NCBI GenBank assembly: GCA_027077185.1
Contig: JALTGJ010000446.1
Coordinates: 1-6,564 of the forward strand
Source of the DNA: Spirochaetales bacterium
Lineage (GTDB): Bacteria; Spirochaetota; Spirochaetia; B11-G9
Direction of reading: 5' to 3'
DNA: 6,564 nucleotides
Positions 1 through 5,567 of the stretch are shown piece after piece. Numbering within the stretch: position 1 is the stretch's first letter; each line of letters starts with the position of its first letter. The notes under the pieces are model-generated. The model made no database searches. It was not told where the DNA came from and was given only the letters and a program-made list of their open reading frames with translations. The position numbers and the translations under genes were made by a program.

Positions 1-228
1 GAAGTGGTTGACATCTCAGATACAACAATAACCTTCCAGGTTACAGGTCCTTCAAGAAAAATTGATGGTCTGGTTAAAATGTTTGAAATATATGGAATAA
101 TAGAAGTTATAAGAACCGGCAAAGTACTAATGGCCATAGGTGAAGAATTAACTGCATTTGCAGGATATGCAAAAACAAAACTTCCCTCTCTGGAAAGCCG
201 GATTGGAGAACAGGAACAAAATGGGTAA
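1..228 (+). CDS. ilvN: Acetolactate synthase small (regulatory) subunit, C-terminal part (5' end outside window)
   Basis: This is the last 75 codons of a gene that enters from the left edge. The frame is open from base 1 and ends at TAA 226-228. The segment [17 protein letters not shown] matches the conserved C-terminal 'GI.E.ARTGK.A...G' signature of the IlvN/IlvH family, and the preceding '[22 protein letters not shown]' portion fits its C-terminal ACT-like domain. Family members are usually about 160-170 residues, so roughly the N-terminal half, with the valine-binding ACT domain, is missing from view. The subunit binds the large catalytic subunit IlvB in the cytoplasm and gives it full activity and valine feedback control in the first common step of valine, leucine and isoleucine synthesis. 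The following leuC overlaps it by 8 bp. A GTG at base 4 is internal, not the start. The call is confident; the choice between the symbols ilvN and ilvH is convention. Confidence 0.9.
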   Translation, partial: EVVDISDTTITFQVTGPSRKIDGLVKMFEIYGIIEVIRTGKVLMAIGEELTAFAGYAKTKLPSLESRIGEQEQNG

Positions 229-1627
229 AAATTTATTTAACAAGGTATGGGATCGGCATAAAGTAGGTACCCTTGATTCTGGTCTGGATCAGCTATTCAT
301 AGGTCTTCACCTAATTCATGAAGTAACTTCACCCCAGGCATTCTCAATGATAAAAGAGCGAGGATTAAAGGTATTGTTCCCGGAACGAACTTTTGCAACT
401 GTAGATCATATAATTCCAACAGAAAACCAAAAACGCCCCTTTAAAGATACCCATGCCGAAAAAATGATGGAAGCTCTGGAAAATAATACTAAAGAGTATG
501 GAATTCCGTTATATGACCTGAAGAGCAATAACCAGGGGATAGTACATATTACAGGACCGGAGCTGGGGCTTACCCAGCCGGGGATGACAATTGCCTGTGG
601 AGATTCTCACACATCAACCCATGGAGCATTTGGTTCCATAGCTTTTGGTGTGGGAACTTCACAAATTCGGGATATTCTTGCCACTCAAACAATGGCAATA
701 AGCAGACCTAAGGTTAGACTAATAAATATTAAAGGTAAATTACCCAGGGGTGTCTATGCAAAAGACATTATATTAAAAATTATAAGGGATCTTGGAGTAA
801 AAGGTGGTATTGGTTATGCATACGAGTTTGGAGGGACTGGGATAGAACAGCTTTCTATGGAAGAACGCATGACCATTTGCAATATGAGTATTGAGGGAGG
901 TGCAAGAGTTGGCTATATAAACCCCGATAATACTACTTTTATGTACATGAAAGGACGACCATTTTCACCAAAAGAAAAAAACTATCAAAAAGCCATAGAT
1001 TACTGGAACTCTGTTAAATCTGATTCTGATGCAGAATATGATGATGTATATTCTATGAACGCTGAAAATCTGGAACCCATGGTCACATGGGGTATAAATC
1101 CGGGTCAAAGTGTAGGCATAGGGGAAAATCTGCCTTTATTAAAAAATTCTGACACTGATGAACAGAAAACCGTTTCCCAGGCTTACAGCCATATGGGGTT
1201 TGAAGAAGGTTCACCCATAAAAGGGAAAAAGATTAATGTTGCATTTATCGGATCCTGCACTAATGGAAGGATTTCCGATCTGCGGATTGCTGCAAAAATA
1301 GCAAAGGGAAAAAAGGTTGCCCCGGATATAAGAGCACTTGTAGTTCCAGGTTCAAAACTGGTAGCAAAACAGGCAGAACAGGAAGGTCTGGATAAAATTT
1401 TTATTGAAGCAGGTTTCCAGTGGAGAAATGCCGGATGTTCAATGTGCCTTGCAATGAATCCCGATAAATTAAAAGGAAACGAACTTTCCGCAAGTTCATC
1501 AAATAGAAATTTTATAGGTCGACAGGGTTCACCTTCGGGGCGCACCTTACTAATGAGCCCCGGGATGGTTGCTGCAGCTGCAATATCCGGTAAAATTGTT
1601 GATATACGGAATCTGAAGGAGATATAA
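221..1627 (+). CDS. leuC: 3-isopropylmalate dehydratase large subunit
   Basis: This 468-residue protein has the usual length of the bacterial LeuC type (about 466-470). With LeuD it isomerises 2-isopropylmalate to 3-isopropylmalate in leucine synthesis, as a cytoplasmic aconitase-family [4Fe-4S] enzyme. Visible motifs are [12 protein letters not shown] (residues 30-41), TVDHIIPT (60-67), [10 protein letters not shown] (127-136), and the three cluster cysteines: C346 in GSCTNGR plus C406 and C409 in GCSMC. The C-terminal [10 protein letters not shown]...GRT...SPGM stretch is also typical. ATG 221 is chosen because [13 protein letters not shown] aligns with the normal LeuC N-terminus; the in-frame ATG at 158 would add 21 residues encoded inside ilvN. 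Upstream are AGGAA (212-216, 4 nt from the ATG) and GGAG (205-208). The start lies inside the last codons of ilvN, so coupling is likely. The paired LeuD of about 200 residues argues against homoaconitase or another aconitase relative. Confidence 0.96.
   Translation: MGKNLFNKVWDRHKVGTLDSGLDQLFIGLHLIHEVTSPQAFSMIKERGLKVLFPERTFATVDHIIPTENQKRPFKDTHAEKMMEALENNTKEYGIPLYDLKSNNQGIVHITGPELGLTQPGMTIACGDSHTSTHGAFGSIAFGVGTSQIRDILATQTMAISRPKVRLINIKGKLPRGVYAKDIILKIIRDLGVKGGIGYAYEFGGTGIEQLSMEERMTICNMSIEGGARVGYINPDNTTFMYMKGRPFSPKEKNYQKAIDYWNSVKSDSDAEYDDVYSMNAENLEPMVTWGINPGQSVGIGENLPLLKNSDTDEQKTVSQAYSHMGFEEGSPIKGKKINVAFIGSCTNGRISDLRIAAKIAKGKKVAPDIRALVVPGSKLVAKQAEQEGLDKIFIEAGFQWRNAGCSMCLAMNPDKLKGNELSASSSNRNFIGRQGSPSGRTLLMSPGMVAAAAISGKIVDIRNLKEI
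1616..1621 (+). promoter_or_regulatory. Ribosome binding site that fixes a TTG start for leuD
   Basis: AAGGAG lies within the last codons of leuC, 7 nt before TTG 1629. The next in-frame ATG (1644) would be 22 nt away, too far for this site. An out-of-frame ATG at 1633 reads only four codons before a stop. Confidence 0.75.
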
Positions 1628-1628
1628 A

Positions 1629-2246
1629 TTGGATGCAAATAATATGATTAGAAATATTGTATCAGGCAGCTGTATAACTGTCAGAGGCAATGACATTGAT
1701 ACAGACCGTATTATACCAGCACGATTCATGAAAGTTATCTCTTTTACAGGGCTTGGAGATTTTGCTTTTTATGATGAAAGATATACTGCAGATGGAGTAA
1801 AAAAAGATCATCCATTCAACACAGAAGCATTTGCCAATGCATCAATACTCCTGGTTAATAAAAATTTCGGATGCGGATCTTCCAGAGAGCATGCTCCACA
1901 GGCTCTGCATCGGGCTGGAATAAAGGCAATTATAGGAGAATCTTTCGCAGAAATTTTTGAAGGTAACTGCAGCGTAATGGGAATACCGGTTCTAACAGTC
2001 TCTTCAGGTGATATAGAAAAACTAATGTCTGAAATTGAAAACAATCCCAAAACAAAAATGGAAATTGACATTAAGTTAAAACAAATACTTTTGAATGGAA
2101 ACGAATATAATTTTAATATTCCAGAATCCAGTAGAATATCATTATTAAACGGAACATGGGATTCCACTGCTGCACTTTTAAATACAAGAAAGAAAATTAT
2201 CTCAAAATCAGAAGAACTGCCTTATATACATGCTTTTGAAAAATAA
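1629..2246 (+). CDS. leuD: 3-isopropylmalate dehydratase small subunit
   Basis: This 205-residue protein is the swivel-domain partner of LeuC and completes isopropylmalate isomerase. Its length fits the roughly 200-residue LeuD type rather than the 160-170-residue archaeal/clostridial form, which matches the type of the adjacent LeuC. Visible motifs are NDIDTDRIIPARF (residues 21-33), the substrate-recognition loop FGCGSSREHAPQAL (80-93), SFAEIFEGN (105-113) and NGTWDSTAALL (174-184). The start is taken as TTG 1629, one base after the leuC stop, because AAGGAG sits 7 nt upstream. ATG 1644 would remove only five residues and leave all motifs intact, so the function does not depend on this choice. 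The tight spacing indicates one transcript with leuC. leuA and leuB are not in the window. Nothing looks damaged. Confidence 0.95.
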   Translation: MDANNMIRNIVSGSCITVRGNDIDTDRIIPARFMKVISFTGLGDFAFYDERYTADGVKKDHPFNTEAFANASILLVNKNFGCGSSREHAPQALHRAGIKAIIGESFAEIFEGNCSVMGIPVLTVSSGDIEKLMSEIENNPKTKMEIDIKLKQILLNGNEYNFNIPESSRISLLNGTWDSTAALLNTRKKIISKSEELPYIHAFEK

Positions 2247-2304
2247 CTGATAAATTTCCCATATAGAGATATATATTCTAAAAAAACAGTGTATTATATA
2301 GTAT
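2247..2304 (+). promoter_or_regulatory. AT-rich gap with possible promoter for the patatin gene
   Basis: The 58 bp between leuD and the patatin gene are strongly AT-rich. They contain TATATT (2272-2277) and TATTAT (2292-2297), each one mismatch from a sigma-70 -10 box, but no convincing -35 box. TATTAT ends 7 nt before ATG 2305, the spacing expected for a leaderless transcript. AT-rich DNA gives such matches often by chance. No terminator hairpin is visible, so read-through from leuD is equally possible. Confidence 0.25.
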
Positions 2305-3561
2305 ATGGAAAAGAAAGATAAATATGCACTTGTTTTGGCCGGAGGAGGCGCAAAGGGAGCTTATCAAATTGGTGCATGGAGGGCTTTTGAAGAACTCGGA
2401 ATAGAATTTTGTGCTGTAGCAGGAGCTTCAGTAGGGGCACTGAACGCAGCATTATTTGCTCAGAATAAGTACAGACAGGCTTTGGAACTCTGGGAAAATA
2501 TATCTCTTGAACAAGTCGTAAACCTCCCTCCTGAACTAATTATAGATGGGAAATTCCATATTCGTAAATTTAATTTTTTCCACTTAAGAGAAATAAATAA
2601 ATCTATACTTAAATATGGCGGTCTTGACTCTACTCCCCTGCAAAATCTTATAAATACTTATGTTGATGAAGAAAAAATACGACAATCCGGTGTTGACCTG
2701 GGACTTGTAACAGTTAATGTTAACAGATTAAAACCTGTTGAGATTTTTCTGGAAAATATCCCCAGAGGACAACTAAAAAACTATCTCCTTGCAAGTGCAT
2801 CATTCCCAAGTTTCAGGCAGACTGAAATAGAGGGGAGAAAATATACTGATGGAGGAGTTTATGACAATATTCCATACAGAATGATAAAAGAACGGGGATA
2901 TAAAAAAATTATAATTATTGATATTGCAGGTTCAGGTATAAACAGAAAACCCAACATTGAAGGAACACAAACTACATATATTAAAAATACATCCGGTATA
3001 GGAAGTATACTCAATTTTAACAGGGACATTCTTAACTCATTATTAAACCTGGGATATCTTGATACCATGAAAACTTTTGGCAGACTAGTTGGAAATAAGT
3101 ACTTTTTAGAACCTAATAAATCTATTGAAAGTCAGGTTAATAAAAAACTTGGAAATGATATTAATTTAACAAAGCTTTTACCCAAAGAAATGAGACAGTA
3201 CAAAAAAAGAGCTGTTTCCTTTATTGAGTGTGCAGCAGTTATTCTGGATATAGAACATCGTAATAAATATACAATTCCGGAACTTATCAGTTTAATTGAA
3301 AAGAAATATTATAAAATATTATTAAATACTGATAATCAAAATCAAAAACATAAAATTACTGCTTTTAAAAACATAAAGAAAAATATGAAACAACAATATG
3401 GGAAAAGAGAACTTTTAGGCTATCCTCCCTTTGAATACTATCACATGATAAAGATAATATTTAATGGAAGTAAATTGAAAACAGCAGAAAAAACACTAAC
3501 CATACTTTTCCCCCCCCTGACCGCAGGCATATATTTTCTTGAAAAATACTTTATTAAATGA
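2305..3561 (+). CDS. Patatin-like phospholipase family protein
   Basis: This 418-residue cytoplasmic-type protein has no signal peptide. The N-terminal two-fifths is a patatin domain with all catalytic parts: the glycine-rich oxyanion loop GGGAKGAY (residues 13-20), the nucleophile elbow GASVG with Ser42 (40-44), and the DGG motif with Asp182 (182-184) completing the Ser-Asp dyad. Such proteins hydrolyse acyl esters, usually of phospholipids; the substrate here is unknown. Residues after about 210 match no family I recognise. They are rich in Lys, Asn and Ile, with a short hydrophobic stretch near the C-terminus (398-410) that might touch the membrane. ATG 2305 is firm at the upper end: an in-frame TAG lies two codons upstream (2299-2301) and the domain begins at residue 7. 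There is no Shine-Dalgarno sequence before it. A run of eight C (3510-3517) lies 15 codons before the stop. It may be in the leucine operon or have its own promoter. Confidence 0.88.
   Translation: MEKKDKYALVLAGGGAKGAYQIGAWRAFEELGIEFCAVAGASVGALNAALFAQNKYRQALELWENISLEQVVNLPPELIIDGKFHIRKFNFFHLREINKSILKYGGLDSTPLQNLINTYVDEEKIRQSGVDLGLVTVNVNRLKPVEIFLENIPRGQLKNYLLASASFPSFRQTEIEGRKYTDGGVYDNIPYRMIKERGYKKIIIIDIAGSGINRKPNIEGTQTTYIKNTSGIGSILNFNRDILNSLLNLGYLDTMKTFGRLVGNKYFLEPNKSIESQVNKKLGNDINLTKLLPKEMRQYKKRAVSFIECAAVILDIEHRNKYTIPELISLIEKKYYKILLNTDNQNQKHKITAFKNIKKNMKQQYGKRELLGYPPFEYYHMIKIIFNGSKLKTAEKTLTILFPPLTAGIYFLEKYFIK
3510..3517 (+). repeat. C8 homopolymer near the 3' end of the patatin gene
   Basis: Eight consecutive C encode part of F-P-P-L (residues 402-405) of the phospholipase in an otherwise AT-rich gene. 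Loss of one C puts TGA directly after the tract. Gain of one C gives a different short tail ending at another TGA after about eight codons. Slippage would therefore change only the last 14 or so residues. Confidence 0.6.
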
Positions 3562-3567
3562 TTCAAG

Positions 3568-4485
3568 TTATCCTCTAACGGTATCCAGCTCTTTTATTTC
3601 TGTCAGGTCTCTAAGTTTATCTATAGACTTATTCTGTATCTGTCTGACTCTTTCCCTGGTAACTCCCATTCTCTTGCCAATCTCTTCCAGTGTAAGAGGG
3701 CATTCCCCGGATAAACCATACCGCAAAACCATTATCCTCTTTTCCCTTGAAGATAAAACGTCCAGGGTTTTATCCAGTATATCCTGTAAATTATTCATCA
3801 AAGCAAGATCAAAAGGGCCCTGATCATTACTGCTTATCATATTAGACAATGATGTTTTATTATCTTCATCAATATATGCATCGATAGAACTTGTCTCCTG
3901 ATTATATGATAAATACATTTCAACTTTGCCTGAACTAACATTCATATATTCTGCAATCTCTTCTATACTGGGATTTCTTCCATTTTGTATAAAAAGATAG
4001 GAAATTACCGAATTAGTCCTCTTTAAAGAATTTAGTATGTGCATAGGGATTCTAATAGTTTTTCCTTTATCTGCTATTCCCTTTAGGAGGGCCTGTTGAA
4101 TCCACCAGGATCCATATGTGGAAAACCTGAAATTTTTTGTATAATCAAACCTTTCCACAGCTTCAATCAACCCTATATTACCCTCATCAATAAGATCCAG
4201 AAGAGACAGTCCCCGATGCTGATATTTTTTTGCTATCGAAACTACAAGTCTTAAATTTGAGGTAATCATTTTTTCTCTAAGACTATTATATTCTGCTTTC
4301 AGTCTGGATATATCCCCCTGATTGTTATCAGTTTCAGAAATTTTATTTCTTAAAACATAAAGGCCTTCTCCTATCCTATGTTCTTCTGCTTTGGACAGAA
4401 GAGAATAGTGTGATATTTGATTTAAATAAATAGATAGTGAATTGGTTTCCAGATCATACAAATTTTCGTTACTATCAGTAGCCAT
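3568..4485 (-). CDS. Group-2 sigma-70 family RNA polymerase sigma factor (RpoD/RpoS-like)
   Basis: This 305-residue sigma factor directs RNA polymerase to promoters. It begins at region 1.2 (about residues 16-45), so region 1.1 is absent, as in group-2 factors such as RpoS. Region 2 is clear: [20 protein letters not shown] (76-95), the core-binding [18 protein letters not shown] (97-114) and the -10 helix [20 protein letters not shown] (121-140). Region 3 holds [22 protein letters not shown] (171-192). Region 4.2 has the -35 helix-turn-helix [20 protein letters not shown] (265-284), and its VRQIQ is RpoS-like. Relative to E. coli RpoD, Q437 is kept (Q131) but R436 and T440 are replaced by Q130 and L134. 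ATG 4485 is chosen because AGGAG (4497-4493) lies 7 nt upstream; a longer reading frame from TTG 4548 lacks support. It faces the patatin gene with 6 bp between stops. Whether it serves stress, stationary phase or another program cannot be read here. Confidence 0.93.
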   Translation of the reverse strand: MATDSNENLYDLETNSLSIYLNQISHYSLLSKAEEHRIGEGLYVLRNKISETDNNQGDISRLKAEYNSLREKMITSNLRLVVSIAKKYQHRGLSLLDLIDEGNIGLIEAVERFDYTKNFRFSTYGSWWIQQALLKGIADKGKTIRIPMHILNSLKRTNSVISYLFIQNGRNPSIEEIAEYMNVSSGKVEMYLSYNQETSSIDAYIDEDNKTSLSNMISSNDQGPFDLALMNNLQDILDKTLDVLSSREKRIMVLRYGLSGECPLTLEEIGKRMGVTRERVRQIQNKSIDKLRDLTEIKELDTVRG

Positions 4486-4492
4486 GCCGAAA

Positions 4493-4497
4493 CTCCT
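4493..4497 (-). promoter_or_regulatory. Ribosome binding site of the sigma factor gene
   Basis: On the minus strand AGGAG is followed by 7 nt and then ATG 4485. This settles the start against the upstream in-frame TTG at 4548, which would add a 21-residue stretch with no similarity to the family. Confidence 0.75.
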
Positions 4498-4567
4498 AAG
4501 TTTGCTAATAACTAAGAGTAGTTTGAACCAGTAAACAACAACTGACAATCAGGCATTTTTGAAACTT

Positions 4568-4594
4568 ACTATAGGGGAATCCCCTATGGTCCAA
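4568..4594 (-). promoter_or_regulatory. Candidate promoter of the sigma factor gene
   Basis: Reading the minus strand, TATAGT (4573-4568) matches five of six -10 bases. Upstream is TTGGAC (4594-4589), a weak -35 match with a short 15-bp spacer. It would give a leader of about 75 nt before ATG 4485 and begins just after the lgt stop codon. The inverted repeat fills the spacer. This is inferred from sequence alone, and the weak -35 and short spacer lower confidence. Confidence 0.3.
4571..4587. repeat. Perfect 17-nt inverted repeat between lgt and the sigma gene (possible operator)
   Basis: ATAGGGGAATCCCCTAT has 7-bp arms around 3 central bases. It stands out as a GC-rich block in an AT-rich gap. 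On the plus-strand reading the stem can extend to 10 bp through one G-U pair. Neither strand has a run of T after it, so it does not look like a standard intrinsic terminator. A protein-binding site, or an RNA hairpin at the lgt mRNA 3' end, would both fit. Confidence 0.7.
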
Positions 4595-4595
4595 T

Positions 4596-5567
4596 CTAAG
4601 ACCGATTAATCCGCTTGTGAATTTTTCTATTAGAGAGCTTCCTGGAACTCAAATTTTCCACAGTATTTCCGGATTTTATTTTTTGTTTTTTTGCTAAAAA
4701 GTAAATGACTATCCCAAGAACAACCATAAGAGAACTTAAAATCTGTCCCATGGAAAATTTAAGGATTACAAATCCAATATCGCTGTCAGGCTGTCGAAAG
4801 AATTCAATAATAAATCGAATTATACCATACCCTATAAGATAAACGGAAAGTAAAAAACCATCAAATTTTTTTCGTTTTCTAAAAACAAACCAAATTAGTG
4901 CCCAAAGGAAAATACCTTCAAAAAATGCTTCATATAATTGAGATGGATGCCTGGGAAGATTTACTGTACTTTGACCTGCTACAGATATACCAGCTTTCTG
5001 TGCAAGTTTTCTTACCCATTCAAGTTTTGTAGACATTCCGGGAGCATAAGGGAAAAACATCCCCCATTTGACACCTGTAACTCTTCCCCATAACTCTCCA
5101 TTAATAAAATTTCCAAGCCGTCCAAAAGTATACCCAAGTGGGATTCCAGCGACCAGAAGGTCTGCAATTTTATAAAATGAAAGCTTCTTTGCTTTTATAT
5201 ATAGAATTAAACCAAGCAAAGCTCCAAGCAGGCCACCATGATAACTCATGCCCTGAAGACCTACCATCTGCATATCTGAATTAAAGGGCCAGAAAATTAA
5301 CCACGGCTTTCTCCAGTAAAGACCACTTGTATCGTATACAAGGGTTGAAAAAATTCGAGCTCCGATAATTAGACCCAGTATAGTCCAGAAAAATAAATTT
5401 ACACTGTCATCATCACTAATTTCAAGATTTTCTTTTTTTACCTGATATTTAAATAAAAGGTAAGTTGTAGCAAAGGCAAAAAGATACATAAGACCATACC
5501 AATGAAAGGGTAATCCTGATATAATTTCCGGTCTTATCCAATCGGGGTAGTTAATAAAAGCTATCAT
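4596..5567 (-). CDS. lgt: Phosphatidylglycerol-prolipoprotein diacylglyceryl transferase
   Basis: This 323-residue inner-membrane enzyme transfers diacylglycerol from phosphatidylglycerol to the lipobox cysteine of prolipoproteins, the first step of lipoprotein maturation. Hydrophobic helices run through the protein, for example about 24-39, 57-73, 111-124, 212-229, 239-256 and 273-292. Key motifs are GMSYHGG with H110, GRLGNFINGELWGR (149-162) with R150 and N153, and EFFRQPD (255-261) with R258; these match E. coli H103, R143 and R239. It is longer than E. coli Lgt (about 290), owing to inserts near 74-104 and 174-204 and a basic tail after residue 292. The 74-95 segment resembles Borrelia Lgt from memory. 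ATG 5567 directly follows the stop of the fapA-like gene, with AAGGA (5579-5575) 7 nt upstream inside that gene, so the two are probably coupled. Confidence 0.96.
   Translation of the reverse strand: MIAFINYPDWIRPEIISGLPFHWYGLMYLFAFATTYLLFKYQVKKENLEISDDDSVNLFFWTILGLIIGARIFSTLVYDTSGLYWRKPWLIFWPFNSDMQMVGLQGMSYHGGLLGALLGLILYIKAKKLSFYKIADLLVAGIPLGYTFGRLGNFINGELWGRVTGVKWGMFFPYAPGMSTKLEWVRKLAQKAGISVAGQSTVNLPRHPSQLYEAFFEGIFLWALIWFVFRKRKKFDGFLLSVYLIGYGIIRFIIEFFRQPDSDIGFVILKFSMGQILSSLMVVLGIVIYFLAKKQKIKSGNTVENLSSRKLSNRKIHKRINRS

Noticed and set aside
158..220. leuC starting at ATG 158
   Set aside because: The extra residues are not LeuC-like and lie deep inside ilvN; ATG 221 gives the standard N-terminus and length.
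1183..1638. Minus-strand open frame of 151 codons opposite the end of leuC
   Set aside because: It is the antisense shadow of a strongly conserved gene carrying the iron-sulphur cysteines; it resembles no family and has no ribosome site I could support.
3539..3823. Plus-strand open frame of 94 codons overlapping the patatin end and the sigma gene
   Set aside because: It lies opposite the conserved region 4 of the sigma factor, is Ser/Leu-rich as expected of a shadow frame, and has no start context.
4486..4548. N-terminal extension of the sigma factor to TTG 4548
   Set aside because: It adds 21 residues with no family match and ignores the well-spaced AGGAG before ATG 4485.
4520..4548. Alternative sigma-gene promoter TTGTCA-N17-CAAACT
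   Set aside because: The -35 is good (five of six) but the -10 matches only three of six bases.
4571..4587. Intrinsic terminator after lgt
   Set aside because: The stem is GC-rich but no T-run follows on either strand, and the -10-like TATAGT starts within it, so an operator or plain hairpin is preferred.
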